From contig NZ_BCVQ01000009.1 in NCBI RefSeq assembly GCF_001591825.1, forward strand, positions 60,012 through 124,011: a DNA stretch of 64,000 nucleotides. Reading direction: 5' to 3'. Below the pieces are notes generated by a model. It worked only from the letters and a program-made list of their open reading frames with translations, made no database searches and had not been told where the DNA came from. This document shows, one piece after another, positions 9,686 to 18,026 of the stretch. This DNA is from Rossellomorea vietnamensis NBRC 101237. GTDB taxonomy: Bacteria > Bacillota > Bacilli > Bacillales > Bacillaceae_B. Position numbers and translations under genes: made by a program. Within the stretch, counting starts at the first letter, position 1. Each line of letters opens with the position of its first letter.

Positions 9686-9715
9686 ATCTTAATTGATAAT
9701 GATTATCAATGTCAA
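9686..9715 (-). promoter_or_regulatory. Sigma-A promoter of the siderophore operon
   Basis: On the minus strand TTGACA (9715-9710) and TAAGAT (9691-9686) are separated by 18 nt. The spacer is almost entirely the Fur box, so Fur binding would block RNA polymerase. Confidence 0.8.
9694..9708. promoter_or_regulatory. Fur box 1 (perfect 7-1-7)
   Basis: TGATAAT-G-ATTATCA is a perfect match to the Bacillus 7-1-7 Fur operator. It lies between the -35 and -10 of the siderophore operon promoter, so the operon should be repressed by Fe-loaded Fur. Confidence 0.92.
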
Positions 9716-9722
9716 TAGTAAT

Positions 9723-9737
9723 TGATAACTATTCTCA
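9723..9737. promoter_or_regulatory. Fur box 2 (imperfect)
   Basis: TGATAAC-T-ATTCTCA matches the 7-1-7 Fur operator at 12 of 14 arm positions. It sits 29 bp (just under three helical turns) upstream of box 1, just upstream of the -35, suggesting cooperative or extended Fur occupancy. Confidence 0.65.
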
Positions 9738-9755
9738 ACTATTTTCACCAATTAC

Positions 9756-9779
9756 CGGGTAATATGGATGAATTACCCG
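9756..9779. repeat. Inverted repeat upstream of the siderophore promoter
   Basis: CGGGTAAT-N8-ATTACCCG: perfect 8-bp arms about 40 bp upstream of the -35. It is placed like an activator site. No regulator gene is adjacent, so its partner is unknown. The rest of the 9644-10009 gap holds only the promoter, Fur boxes and a terminator. Confidence 0.55.
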
Positions 9780-9966
9780 ATTGCCTAAGGTTAGTCCGCT
9801 TATTATTGTCAAAAGGAGATTTCCACTGAACATAGAAAAGGTGATATTCCGGTTACACTCTTGCGTAAGCCATGGAAACAGGTAAAATGACCCTCTGTAA
9901 AAAACAGGATATAAGTTGGTATAAACCCTTTTACATTGATCATTTGATGAGAATGAATGAACGCAA

Positions 9967-9998
9967 AAAAAAACCGGAGAAAATATACTCCGGTTTCT
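9967..9998 (-). terminator. Terminator of the guanidine-modifying enzyme gene
   Basis: Minus strand: AAACCGGAG, an AT-rich loop, CTCCGGTTT and a T run, about 15 nt past the stop at 10010. Confidence 0.85.
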
Positions 9999-10009
9999 TC
10001 GTTCATCAC

Positions 10010-10954
10010 TTACCTTCTTTCAAATGGCATTGTCATGCACCTGATTCCGCCTCCGCCTTTCTCCAATTCATTCACATCGACTTCTATTATTTTCTTTCCT
10101 TTTAATTTCGGATGATCTTTCACTATTTTCTTATTGGCTTTCGTACTCACCAACAGCGTTTCAGGATCCAGATTTAAAAAATTGATGTCAGCCACCGTAT
10201 GTTTCACATCATCGGTCCAGAGAACATCAAATCCATGCCGCTTGATGAAGTCTTCCATCATCACATACCGTTCACTTTTTTCATTGACGACCTGGACTGG
10301 GAAAAGACGCATATAGCTTTTAGCAATCAGGAGGTCTGCCCCGGCTACATTACAATTCATATCCAAATGCATCGTTTCACCGGTACGGGGTAAGTCGATG
10401 ATCCCGATTTCAGTAAATCCGGCTTGAAAGATTTTTTCCTTCATCATCTCTACACTTTCAATGCTGGACCGGAGCCCGGTATTGATGAAAACCGTATCGC
10501 GATTCAAAACGAATACATCCCCATTCTCCAGCGCCTTCAACCGGTTATTGTCCTGTATGGAAAAGGTACTCTCATCAAACCACCTCTGAAACAACTCATG
10601 ACTGTGAACGTATTCCGGAGCTCTCATGGTAATACCTGCATCACCCGGGATCACAGTGTTCCCATATACACATGCCAGGTCTCGTACAAAAACACGATTG
10701 ATAAGCTGGTCATTTAACTGCCTGTCCTCATCCTTAAGATGCTTGGAGTAATCGATGACCGTAACACCCGCATCCTCCATTGCACGAATCATCTCTTCGT
10801 GATTTTCTTTCGCCTTCTCCTGGTTAACCGGTTTCTCCCATCCGACGTAATCCGCCGTGCGTTGATCGGGAACATCCAGTGAAGAAGGCGAGCATACCAA
10901 CACCGTTTTCAATTCCCCATGTTCATTCCAACAATTCGCATTGATCTTTACCAT
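10010..10954 (-). CDS. Arginine deiminase/DDAH-superfamily enzyme
   Basis: 314-aa member of the guanidino-group modifying superfamily (arginine deiminase, dimethylarginine hydrolase, amidinotransferase). Visible family features: FVRDLACVYG and the GD(V/A) segments GDAGIT and NGDVFVLN, the histidine-containing TMHLDMNCNVAG, and the C-terminal catalytic cysteine in GGGGIRCMTMP. Cytoplasmic, no signal peptide. It is monocistronic with its own terminator and diverges from an amino-acid permease at 11084, so it may act on a guanidino amino acid imported by that permease (inference). Whether it hydrolyses arginine, methylarginine or another guanidine cannot be told from sequence. Confidence 0.8.
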   Translation of the reverse strand: MVKINANCWNEHGELKTVLVCSPSSLDVPDQRTADYVGWEKPVNQEKAKENHEEMIRAMEDAGVTVIDYSKHLKDEDRQLNDQLINRVFVRDLACVYGNTVIPGDAGITMRAPEYVHSHELFQRWFDESTFSIQDNNRLKALENGDVFVLNRDTVFINTGLRSSIESVEMMKEKIFQAGFTEIGIIDLPRTGETMHLDMNCNVAGADLLIAKSYMRLFPVQVVNEKSERYVMMEDFIKRHGFDVLWTDDVKHTVADINFLNLDPETLLVSTKANKKIVKDHPKLKGKKIIEVDVNELEKGGGGIRCMTMPFERR

Positions 10955-11083
10955 CAGCAGAACCCCCTCTATTATCAGTCTTTCCTTACTTTCTCCGTTC
11001 CCATGAAAATCATTCCAGTCCCATTCACATAATTCATCCGGTGGAATGTCACACTATGGGGGATAAAGGTTAGGTGAAGAGAT

Positions 11084-12388
11084 ATGAGTAAATGTACGAA
11101 TGAAACGAACCTTTCGTGGAGGCAGCTATCCTTCATCGGGGTAGGCTGTATCATCGGAACGGGATATTTCCTTGGCTCAGCCATCCCGATTCAACGGGCA
11201 GGGTCTTCTGTCCTGCTTGCCTATTTAATTGCCGGTATCGGAACATGGATGGTATTCCAGGCCCTGGCCAAACTGACGGCAGAACACCCTGAAAAAGGTT
11301 CCTTCCGTACCTATGCCAAGAAAGCATACGGTTCATGGGCAGGGTTCAGTAATGGCTGGGTGTATTGGTCAGCTGAGATGTTGATTATGGGGAGCCAGTT
11401 AACCGCCCTCGCACTGTTTGCCCAGTTTTGGTTTCCAGAAGTGCCCATTTGGATGTTCACTGCAGGATTCGCGTGTCTTGGTCTGGTGATCATACTGTTG
11501 GGTGTGAAGAAAGTCGAGCAGATGGAGAATCTATTTGGAGTGATGAAAGCGGCTGCGATCGTCATGTTCATCATTGTAGCGGGTGCCGCCATGTTTGGAT
11601 GGATCGGGGACGGGGGATCCGGCCTTGAGCTTCAGAATCCCATTTCCGACCTACTACCCATCGAGGGAAAGGGGTTGTGGCTTGCCCTTTTGTTTGCCTT
11701 TTATGGATTTGGGGGAATTGAAGTGATGGGGTTGATGGCCAAAGAACTAAGGGATCCAAAGGATGCCCCTAAGTCCGGGAATATCATGCTGATAACGTTA
11801 ACCTTCCTTTATGTTCTTTCTTTCTATCTAGTTTTGAAGATGGTGCCGGCGGAAGCGATCGATCCGAATGAAAGTCCGTTTCTGACAGCCCTGAAACAAT
11901 ATGACCTTCCATGGGTCCCACATGTCTTTAACTCCATTCTGATTATTGCGGGTTTCTCGACGATGGTCGCGTCATTGTACGCTGTCACGACGATGCTTGT
12001 CTCTCTCGCCGAAGAAGGGGACGCACCCCGGATTTTTTCCAGGAAAGGGAAGTGGGGCATACCACTTCCTGCCTTCGGATTAACGGCTTTGGTCGTCGCC
12101 ATATCGATTGTGATTGCGATGCTCCTCCCGGAAAAGCTATTTGAATATATCACAACGGCCGCTGGGTTGATGCTTCTTTATACGTGGATCTTCATCCTGG
12201 CCTCTTCCCTCAAACTCATGAGCAGAACAGCTTGGAATCTGATTCAGACGCTGATCGCCCTTTTCCTTATCTTATTCGCCATCAGTGGTACTCTCTTTGA
12301 TGATGTGAGCCGGATAGGGTTCTTTGTGAGTCTCGGATTCATCCTGCTGATTGCCTCTGCGGCATTTGTGAAAAGAAAAAAGAGTTAA
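11084..12388 (+). CDS. APC-superfamily amino acid permease
   Basis: 434-aa polytopic membrane protein with about 12 hydrophobic segments. The N-terminal LSWRQLSFIGVGCIIGTGYFLGSA region has the glycine-rich TM1 break (GVGCIIGTG) that binds the substrate backbone in amino acid/polyamine/organocation transporters. EKGSFRTYAKKAYGSWAGF follows as the conserved TM2-TM3 linker. The start ATG has an AGGTGAAGAG ribosome site. It diverges from the guanidine-modifying enzyme with a 129-bp shared promoter region and converges on the YqcI/YcgG gene. The substrate is not predictable. Confidence 0.87.
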   Translation: MSKCTNETNLSWRQLSFIGVGCIIGTGYFLGSAIPIQRAGSSVLLAYLIAGIGTWMVFQALAKLTAEHPEKGSFRTYAKKAYGSWAGFSNGWVYWSAEMLIMGSQLTALALFAQFWFPEVPIWMFTAGFACLGLVIILLGVKKVEQMENLFGVMKAAAIVMFIIVAGAAMFGWIGDGGSGLELQNPISDLLPIEGKGLWLALLFAFYGFGGIEVMGLMAKELRDPKDAPKSGNIMLITLTFLYVLSFYLVLKMVPAEAIDPNESPFLTALKQYDLPWVPHVFNSILIIAGFSTMVASLYAVTTMLVSLAEEGDAPRIFSRKGKWGIPLPAFGLTALVVAISIVIAMLLPEKLFEYITTAAGLMLLYTWIFILASSLKLMSRTAWNLIQTLIALFLILFAISGTLFDDVSRIGFFVSLGFILLIASAAFVKRKKS

Positions 12389-12405
12389 AGGCTGCCTTTA
12401 ACTCT
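12381..12405. terminator. Convergent terminator hairpin
   Basis: AGAGTTAAAGG-CTG-CCTTTAACTCT spans the permease stop and the end of the YqcI/YcgG gene. It has a T run on the minus side (TTTTTTCTTTTC) and a shorter one (CTTTTT) on the plus side. Confidence 0.8.
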
Positions 12406-13141
12406 TGATCTTTTTATGCATATGTGAAAACGGGCATTTACTTATGGAAGTATCCTCATCACGCAGATAATATTGCTTCCATTCATAGTTGTCTTCCTGC
12501 CCATACCATTTCAGACTTGGGTGAGGTTCGATATCGTCATATTCCACCAGCCGCTTTCGGATGACTTTCTTTAATTTTTGGCCAAATGCCGTTGAGGAGT
12601 TAATTTCATCAAAAACCCATCTGGGCTGGAAAGCCAATAGAAAGTAAGGAAAATGGCGGCTTTTCCTGACATTGTGAGCAGGGGTTGCACAGAAGGCGAA
12701 ATAAGGTTCTCCATCAAAGCAAAACTCCCACGTATGATCATGGGGATCCTTACCGATGTGTTCCGGCCAGGGCTTTTCGTCCATTTGGTGGACACGGTTC
12801 AACAGATTCCAAAAAACCTGCTCATAGGTTTCAACCGACAGATTTTCCCCTGTCACATCTGAATGACAGAACACCACCAGAGAAGCGTAATTTCCAGTCT
12901 CCCTGGAAATCTCACCGTATTGTTTTAAGTAAGATGCCAGTTTTTCCGAAGCCTCCCCACTTCTTGGATCCCCCGTAAAACCGAAACGGAGTGTATCAGA
13001 TTGAAACCCTTGTTTCCCGGGTACGCAAGGATAAGGATGCTCTTCATCCAGCATCATGGCTGAGAAGTGACGGTAAGCGGATTGCTGCCACGGGGTAAGC
13101 TCCTCCATATGTCGATCGATCCAGCTCTTTGAACATAACAT
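12398..13141 (-). CDS. YqcI/YcgG family protein
   Basis: 247-aa soluble protein resembling the YqcI/YcgG family (B. subtilis YqcI, YcgG), whose function is unknown. Recognisable pieces are the N-terminal PYPCVPGKQGF, LRFGFTGDPRS and FAFCATPAHNVRKSRHFPYFLLAFQPRWVFDE split across the centre, and KCPFSH at the C-terminus. Two cysteines in Pro-Cys contexts are conserved-looking. ATG at 13141 follows AGGAGGG with about 10 nt spacing. It ends in a hairpin shared with the permease. I infer no function. Confidence 0.78.
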   Translation of the reverse strand: MLCSKSWIDRHMEELTPWQQSAYRHFSAMMLDEEHPYPCVPGKQGFQSDTLRFGFTGDPRSGEASEKLASYLKQYGEISRETGNYASLVVFCHSDVTGENLSVETYEQVFWNLLNRVHQMDEKPWPEHIGKDPHDHTWEFCFDGEPYFAFCATPAHNVRKSRHFPYFLLAFQPRWVFDEINSSTAFGQKLKKVIRKRLVEYDDIEPHPSLKWYGQEDNYEWKQYYLRDEDTSISKCPFSHMHKKIKS

Positions 13142-13205
13142 ATAGCCGATCCCTCCTAAGGATTACTCATGTATCCTATTAGGAAGAAACCGTCTGGGTG
13201 TCTGT

Positions 13206-13835
13206 CTAGCCGAATAATAACCTGCAGGCTTCCACGCCGAAATAAATGCCGAAACCCATCAAAACAATCCCGGAAACAATGGAAATGAAGCGCAGGATCC
13301 CCGGACTGACAAGCTTCCTCGCCCCCGTTGCGACACCGGCCATCGTCACATCCCAAATGGTGATACCGAGAAAAATGCCCATACTGTACACTAGGACCTG
13401 CCACGATTCGTAAGAGCTTGACGTCTTAGCAAGGATGGAACCATAGATCCCGATCCAGAATAAAATACTCATCGGGTTGGATATCGCCATAAAGAATCCT
13501 GTACGAAAGGCCTTCCCTTTTGTCTCATTTTGATTTTTTCCAGCATAAGCCTCAAGGTCTCCGGACTTTAGAAGGCTTTCAATCCCCGTGTAGGTCAGAA
13601 TAAAAAATCCAAACATCCATAAAAAAAGTTTGATGATCGGTATATCAATGAATTGAGCAATCCCAAAATAAATCAGGAGCATAAAGATCCCGTCCGCCAC
13701 CATCCCTCCAATCCCGACAAGCCAGGCATGGAGGAAACCGAATCGGATCCCCTTGTCCAACTGAGCTGCATTGATCGGACCCATCGGTGCTGAAAGGGAT
13801 AAACCCAACACAATATAACTAATAAAGATACTCAT
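13206..13835 (-). CDS. LysE/RhtB family amino acid exporter
   Basis: About 209-aa membrane protein with six hydrophobic segments. The N-terminal ISYIVLGLSLSAPMGPINA carries the family motif with the GP pair, followed by WLVGIGGMVADGIFM. This topology is typical of LysE-type translocators exporting amino acids or analogues. ATG at 13835 has AAGGTGG 8 nt upstream; an upstream in-frame start would add a basic non-homologous 21-residue tail. The substrate is unknown. It is probably monocistronic and diverges from the coat-protein gene. Confidence 0.85.
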   Translation of the reverse strand: MSIFISYIVLGLSLSAPMGPINAAQLDKGIRFGFLHAWLVGIGGMVADGIFMLLIYFGIAQFIDIPIIKLFLWMFGFFILTYTGIESLLKSGDLEAYAGKNQNETKGKAFRTGFFMAISNPMSILFWIGIYGSILAKTSSSYESWQVLVYSMGIFLGITIWDVTMAGVATGARKLVSPGILRFISIVSGIVLMGFGIYFGVEACRLLFG

Positions 13836-13971
13836 GTTCGACCACCTTCGAATGGACTTCCTTCCATTGTATTCGGACAAGTTCTTAAGTATTAACACCT
13901 TTTCTTTGAATAAATGTCTTGTATACGGTTAATCTAAACAACGATACTATTCAATCTATAGGAGGATGTAT

Positions 13972-14604
13972 ATGCAAAATCAACAGCAACCGAATATGAC
14001 GCCTGGTACGGGTATGGCGCCTAATATGATGAATGCTCAAAGTAAGAACCATGGTGGACACGAGTTGTTTGACGCACACGAAGTGATCGCAGGTATCATC
14101 AGCATGCTCGATCAGTATCAAATGTACGATCAACACATACAGGATCCAGAGTTAAAAGACATTGTTAAACGTCAGACTGCCTTTGTCACAACTATGTATA
14201 ATACGATTGTCGGAAGTTTTTCAACTGGACACGATCCACAAGTCCCGACACAACAGTACAAAATGAATCAGAACCATACGAGCACCTATGGCATTAAACC
14301 TGGGGCACCGAAAAAACCAAATCAGTCTGTTCAGGAACTTTCAGATAAAGGATTATCTGCCTATATGCTCGGACAAACGAAATCACTGGCCACTCTCCTT
14401 GCCATGACGGCTCTCGAAATGACCAATCCCGTGCTCCGCCGTGTCGTTGCGGACAGTGTACCCAACTTTATTGAAATGAGTTATGAAATCTATCTTTATC
14501 AAAACAAGCATGGGTATTATCAGGTCCCTCAACTGAATGATCAGGATATGACTTTGATGCTTCAAAGCTATACTCAAGTTCCACAGCAGAATCTGCCTCA
14601 ATAA
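13972..14604 (+). CDS. CotF-like spore coat protein
   Basis: 210-aa protein with a Gln/Asn/Met-rich N-terminus (QQQPNMTPGTGMAPNMMN), then a helical domain beginning HELFDAHEVIAGIISMLDQY. That is the coat F domain entry, and a second helical part runs LSAYMLGQTKSLATLLAMTALEM. A His-rich patch (KNHGGHE) precedes the domain. It is expected in the spore coat and implies a spore former. ATG at 13972 is chosen over ATG at 13966 because the latter abuts the AGGAGG site. No sigma-E or sigma-K promoter was assigned. A strong terminator follows. Confidence 0.83.
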   Translation: MQNQQQPNMTPGTGMAPNMMNAQSKNHGGHELFDAHEVIAGIISMLDQYQMYDQHIQDPELKDIVKRQTAFVTTMYNTIVGSFSTGHDPQVPTQQYKMNQNHTSTYGIKPGAPKKPNQSVQELSDKGLSAYMLGQTKSLATLLAMTALEMTNPVLRRVVADSVPNFIEMSYEIYLYQNKHGYYQVPQLNDQDMTLMLQSYTQVPQQNLPQ

Positions 14605-14617
14605 CGCCCAGCCCACA

Positions 14618-14649
14618 AAACGTCTGCATCAAAATGCAGGCGTTTTTTT
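14618..14649 (+). terminator. Terminator of the coat protein gene
   Basis: ACGTCTGCAT-CAAA-ATGCAGGCGT followed by seven T residues, immediately after the coat gene. Confidence 0.88.
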
Positions 14650-14715
14650 CGTTTCTCACTGATTTCCTTACCTGCACATAGAATGAAGTGAAAAAGAAAC
14701 AGGAGGTGCCCCCTG

Positions 14716-15210
14716 TTGACTCATACAGTAAAAACAGGAGAAACACTTGGCCAAATATCAAGGAATTACAGGACTCCCCTTTCTAGTATCCTTACTGCTA
14801 ATCCGGGCATCAATCCGGATCAAATTTATCCAGGACAAACGATCACCATTCCCGGTATCCCCGATACCACCGGCAATCCTTATAGAATAGAAGTCTCTGT
14901 TAACAATCGCACCCTCCGTCTATTCAAAGATGGGGTTCAGATAAAACAGTATCCCATCGCTGTGGGAAGAGTCCTGTTCGAAACACCCATCGGGGATTTC
15001 ATCATCATCAATAAAGCACCGAATCCAGGGGGGCCATTTGGGACGATGTGGATGAGTTTATCGAAGGAAAGCTATGGAATCCATGGTACAAACAACCCTG
15101 CTTCCATCGGGAATGCAGTCTCCAAAGGATGTATAAGGATGTATAACAAAGACGTGGAAGAGCTCTCGAAGATCGTTCCTGTCGGGACTCCTGTGTCCAT
15201 CAATCCATAA
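14716..15210 (+). CDS. LysM domain L,D-transpeptidase (YkuD type)
   Basis: 164-aa protein: N-terminal LysM domain (about residues 2-46: HTVKTGETLGQISRNYRTPL to YPGQTITIPG), then an L,D-transpeptidase domain. The catalytic core is IHGTNNPASIG followed by SKGCIRMYNKDVEEL, with the nucleophilic Cys in SxGCIR and the upstream His. Enzymes of this kind form 3-3 peptidoglycan cross-links; small LysM-YkuD proteins are associated with spore or cell envelope. No signal peptide is apparent, as in B. subtilis YkuD. The start is TTG at 14716, nine nt after AGGAGG. It converges on the aspartokinase gene. Confidence 0.88.
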   Translation: MTHTVKTGETLGQISRNYRTPLSSILTANPGINPDQIYPGQTITIPGIPDTTGNPYRIEVSVNNRTLRLFKDGVQIKQYPIAVGRVLFETPIGDFIIINKAPNPGGPFGTMWMSLSKESYGIHGTNNPASIGNAVSKGCIRMYNKDVEELSKIVPVGTPVSINP

Positions 15211-15212
15211 AG

Positions 15213-15245
15213 AAAAAAGTGTATAGACAGGACTATACACTTTTC
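15213..15245. terminator. Bidirectional terminator
   Basis: AAAAGTGTATAG-ACAGGA-CTATACACTTTT lies between the convergent transpeptidase and aspartokinase genes, with A/T tracts on both sides. Confidence 0.85.
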
Positions 15246-15248
15246 CCT

Positions 15249-16445
15249 TTATAATATCGCCCTTTTGGATTCAATATAATCCAGACCAAAGTGCATGTGG
15301 AGAATCCTTGCTGCTTTTTCAACGTCACCGCGATCGACAAGGGCACTTAGACCAACCGATGACTCCCAAACCGATACTTTCCCTATATGATAATCATGAA
15401 AAACATTGGTGACCTTTTCTTTTACTTCCCCGGAAGATTGGATACTTCCTATCACACATACTTTCGATAGATCTTCCGCTATTTCAAAATGAGAATATGC
15501 CCCGCTATAGCCGCTGACGATTTTCTTCACTGCATGGACATCCTCATCTTTTATGATCAGTGCAAGGTCTTCTCTATGCTTGATCCTCTCTGTTTCGATA
15601 TGGTGAGAATCAAGGTCATACAGAATCAAGGATTCCCCTCCATCACACCCATGGATGGTAAGGACTGAAATACCTTTCTGGAGCGCCACGCCGACTATGC
15701 TTCCATTCTTTTGAGCTTTAGCACTGATAACGGAACCCCGCCCCTCCTTTAAACTCGAACGGACGATTAAAGGGACAAGATGTTCCTTTGCGTGCTTAAT
15801 CGCTCTAGGGTGCAGGACATTGGCTCCCATCGTGGCAAAACGGAGCATGTCATTATACGATAAACCGTCGATTTTAGCAGCCCGTGGGACCACTCTCGGA
15901 TCTGAGGTATACACCCCGTCCACATCCGTGTAAATGTCACATCGATCCGCTTTCAGTGCGGAAGCAAGGGCAGCTGCGGTTGTATCTGAACCACCCCTTC
16001 CAAGCGTAGTGAGCTCACCATCCTCTGTAACTCCTTGGAAACCAGCGACCACCACAATCCGTCCGGCTGATAATTCCCCTTTGATTCTCCCTGTTTCTAT
16101 GGAAGTGATCTTGGCATTGCCGAACACCGCGTCTGTCCGGATCCCAGCCTGCCTGCCGGTCAGGGATACTGCCTCCGCCCCTTTATGCTGGAGGGCCATT
16201 GTCAGAAGGGAAATCGTAACCTGCTCCCCTGTTGAAAGGAGCATATCCATTTCCCTTTTCCGGGGAATATCAGACAATTCTCCCGCAAGCTTTACAAGGG
16301 CGTCCGTCGTTTTATCCATGGCTGATACAACCACCACCACGTCATTCCCTTTCTCCTTTTCCTTCAACGCATAACCTGCCACCCGTTTAATTCGATCCGC
16401 AGAACCTACAGAGGTTCCACCAAATTTCTGAACGACGATACTCAA
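15249..16445 (-). CDS. Aspartate kinase in the SAM-riboswitch operon
   Basis: 398-aa aspartokinase. N-terminal kinase domain: MSIVVQKFGGTSVGS, STGEQVTISLL, LGRGGSDTTAAALASALKA and YTDVDGVYTSDPR. The C-terminal ACT region (about residues 260-398) is diverged, with DVEKAARILHMHFGLD at the end. It lies 48 nt downstream of hom on the same transcript, behind the SAM-I riboswitch. It should therefore feed aspartate into the homoserine/methionine branch when SAM is scarce. It is closely similar over the kinase half to the aspartokinase at 1-1178, so one is probably a duplicate of the other. Sensitivity to lysine or threonine cannot be read from the sequence. Confidence 0.92.
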   Translation of the reverse strand: MSIVVQKFGGTSVGSADRIKRVAGYALKEKEKGNDVVVVVSAMDKTTDALVKLAGELSDIPRKREMDMLLSTGEQVTISLLTMALQHKGAEAVSLTGRQAGIRTDAVFGNAKITSIETGRIKGELSAGRIVVVAGFQGVTEDGELTTLGRGGSDTTAAALASALKADRCDIYTDVDGVYTSDPRVVPRAAKIDGLSYNDMLRFATMGANVLHPRAIKHAKEHLVPLIVRSSLKEGRGSVISAKAQKNGSIVGVALQKGISVLTIHGCDGGESLILYDLDSHHIETERIKHREDLALIIKDEDVHAVKKIVSGYSGAYSHFEIAEDLSKVCVIGSIQSSGEVKEKVTNVFHDYHIGKVSVWESSVGLSALVDRGDVEKAARILHMHFGLDYIESKRAIL

Positions 16446-16493
16446 GTGATCCCCCTACTTTCTATCAGATCTGTTGCTTTTTTAATAAAATTG

Positions 16494-17741
16494 TCAGGAA
16501 ACCGCAATCCTTTCTTTCACTGCATTTTCAAGTGGGATTTCGTCCAGGATGGACACTGCCTGGATCTGTTCCTGTGATGTAAGAACTGATTCTATGTCCT
16601 CTTTCCTGCCTTCTACAAAGACATACAGGAAATCGCCAAGCTGAATGCGGTCTTTCAGTGTGAACAATGGAATCCACCTTTGATAGTCATCATTTGCAGG
16701 GACACGCAAGACCCATTGGCCTGTGCTATCTTCCAGAACCTCTCCATTGTGTACTGCACTTTCAGGAGAAGCCGTGTATTTCCCTTGAATCAGTGAAAGA
16801 AAGTCCTCCACCATGGCACTTCCTGTCGGACATTTACCGGCGCCTGGCCCAAGTAGTGTGATTCTTCCTACGAGACTCCCTTTTAATGAAATCGCATTTT
16901 CCACATCCTCTACCCCGTAGAAAGGATGGGTGTCGTGGACGAGTACCGGCTCTACTTCACCTTTGATCCGGTTGAATCCGTCACGTTCCAATGAACCTAC
17001 GTGTTTAAAGCGCAATCGGAAGGACTCGGCTGCCTGCAGCCATTCTGCCGTCAAGTGTGTGATCCCCCTGCGTCTGATATCCTTCCAATCCGGCTGTCTG
17101 CCAAAAGCGGTCTGACTCAAAATCAGCAATTTATAAAAGGCATCATATCCTTCGATGTCGCTCGTCGGATCCGCCTCTGCGTACCCCTTTTCCTGGGACT
17201 GCTTTAGAGCGGTCTCAAAGGAAAGACCCTTTTTTCTCATTTGGGACAGTATGAAGTTGGAAGTCCCATTCAATATGCCTTGGATGCTTTTGATTTCATT
17301 TACCTTAAGAAGCTGGCGGATCGTGCCGATGACCGGGATCCCTCCGGCTGTTGTCGCTTCGAAACCAACGGATACAGTGTGACGTTTTGCTTTCTCCATA
17401 AGGCTGGGGCCGAATTTAGCAAACATGGCTTTATTGGCCGTGACGATGTGAATTCCCTTCTCCACCGCTTCCGATAAATACGTGTATCCCGGTTCTTCTC
17501 CTACAATCGCTTCAAAAATCACATGAAGATCCGGTATGTCGAGAATGTCCTTGAATTCTGTCGTAACTTTAATGGACGGATCAATTTCCCTTTGTTTAAC
17601 CGGGTCCTTGATGAGAATCGCCCTCACCTTCACCTCTTTCCCGAGTGCTTCCTTCAATCTGTCCTGGTGAGTATCAATGGCTTCACAAACCCCTTGACCG
17701 ACAGTTCCAAAGCCCAGTATCGCCACATTTATCGCTGACAT
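16494..17741 (-). CDS. hom: Homoserine dehydrogenase
   Basis: 415-aa NAD(P)-dependent homoserine dehydrogenase reducing aspartate semialdehyde to homoserine. N-terminal Rossmann motif INVAILGFGTVGQGV, then VTANKAMFAKFG, GFEATTAGGIPVIGTI and the catalytic block GILNGTSNFILSQM followed by EADPTSDIEGYDA. There is a C-terminal regulatory extension of about 90 residues. ATG at 17741 has an AAAGGAGG site. It is preceded by a SAM-I riboswitch and followed by an aspartokinase, an arrangement that commits aspartate flux to methionine. thrC and thrB do not follow here. Confidence 0.95.
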   Translation of the reverse strand: MSAINVAILGFGTVGQGVCEAIDTHQDRLKEALGKEVKVRAILIKDPVKQREIDPSIKVTTEFKDILDIPDLHVIFEAIVGEEPGYTYLSEAVEKGIHIVTANKAMFAKFGPSLMEKAKRHTVSVGFEATTAGGIPVIGTIRQLLKVNEIKSIQGILNGTSNFILSQMRKKGLSFETALKQSQEKGYAEADPTSDIEGYDAFYKLLILSQTAFGRQPDWKDIRRRGITHLTAEWLQAAESFRLRFKHVGSLERDGFNRIKGEVEPVLVHDTHPFYGVEDVENAISLKGSLVGRITLLGPGAGKCPTGSAMVEDFLSLIQGKYTASPESAVHNGEVLEDSTGQWVLRVPANDDYQRWIPLFTLKDRIQLGDFLYVFVEGRKEDIESVLTSQEQIQAVSILDEIPLENAVKERIAVS

Positions 17742-17820
17742 CTTTTTAGCCTCCTTTTTGTCGTTTGTATCACATCGCTTCTTTCTGAAGATCCACCGGG
17801 CATGGTGGAAAGAATGAGGG

Positions 17821-17857
17821 TATAAAGAAAAGCCCTCTTCTTGTAAGAAGAGGGCTT
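17821..17857 (-). terminator. Riboswitch-controlled terminator
   Basis: Minus strand AGCCCTCTTCTTA-CA-AGAAGAGGGCT then TTTTCTTT, just 3' of the SAM aptamer. It is the OFF-state terminator in the hom leader. Confidence 0.9.
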
Positions 17858-17871
17858 AGTGTGTATGCTCC

Positions 17872-17985
17872 TCCCCTTATCTTCCAGATTCACATGGAAT
17901 CTGTAGGAATTGGCACCTTTACAGACTGATCCTGCAGGTTGCCGGGCTTCATCGGGCCTATCCCTCCGCCGCTCTTGATAAGAGA
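17872..17985 (-). ncRNA. SAM-I (S-box) riboswitch
   Basis: On the minus strand the leader starts CTTATCAAGAGCGGCGGAGG, continues GGCCCGATGAAGCCCGGC and AACC, then GGTGCCAATTCC, and closes with GATAAG pairing to the first CTTATC. These are the diagnostic P1, kink-turn/P2 and J3/4 elements of the S-box aptamer. It controls hom and the downstream aspartokinase through the terminator at 17821-17857: SAM binding should shut the operon down. Confidence 0.96.
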
Positions 17986-18026
17986 TATAACGTTACGTTT
18001 TCACTTGATATTTGAGTATGAATTGG

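Noticed and set aside
9800..9900. Small peptide gene after AAAGGAG near 9812
   Set aside because: Only a ~19-codon frame starting with CTG and no recognisable product; not enough support.
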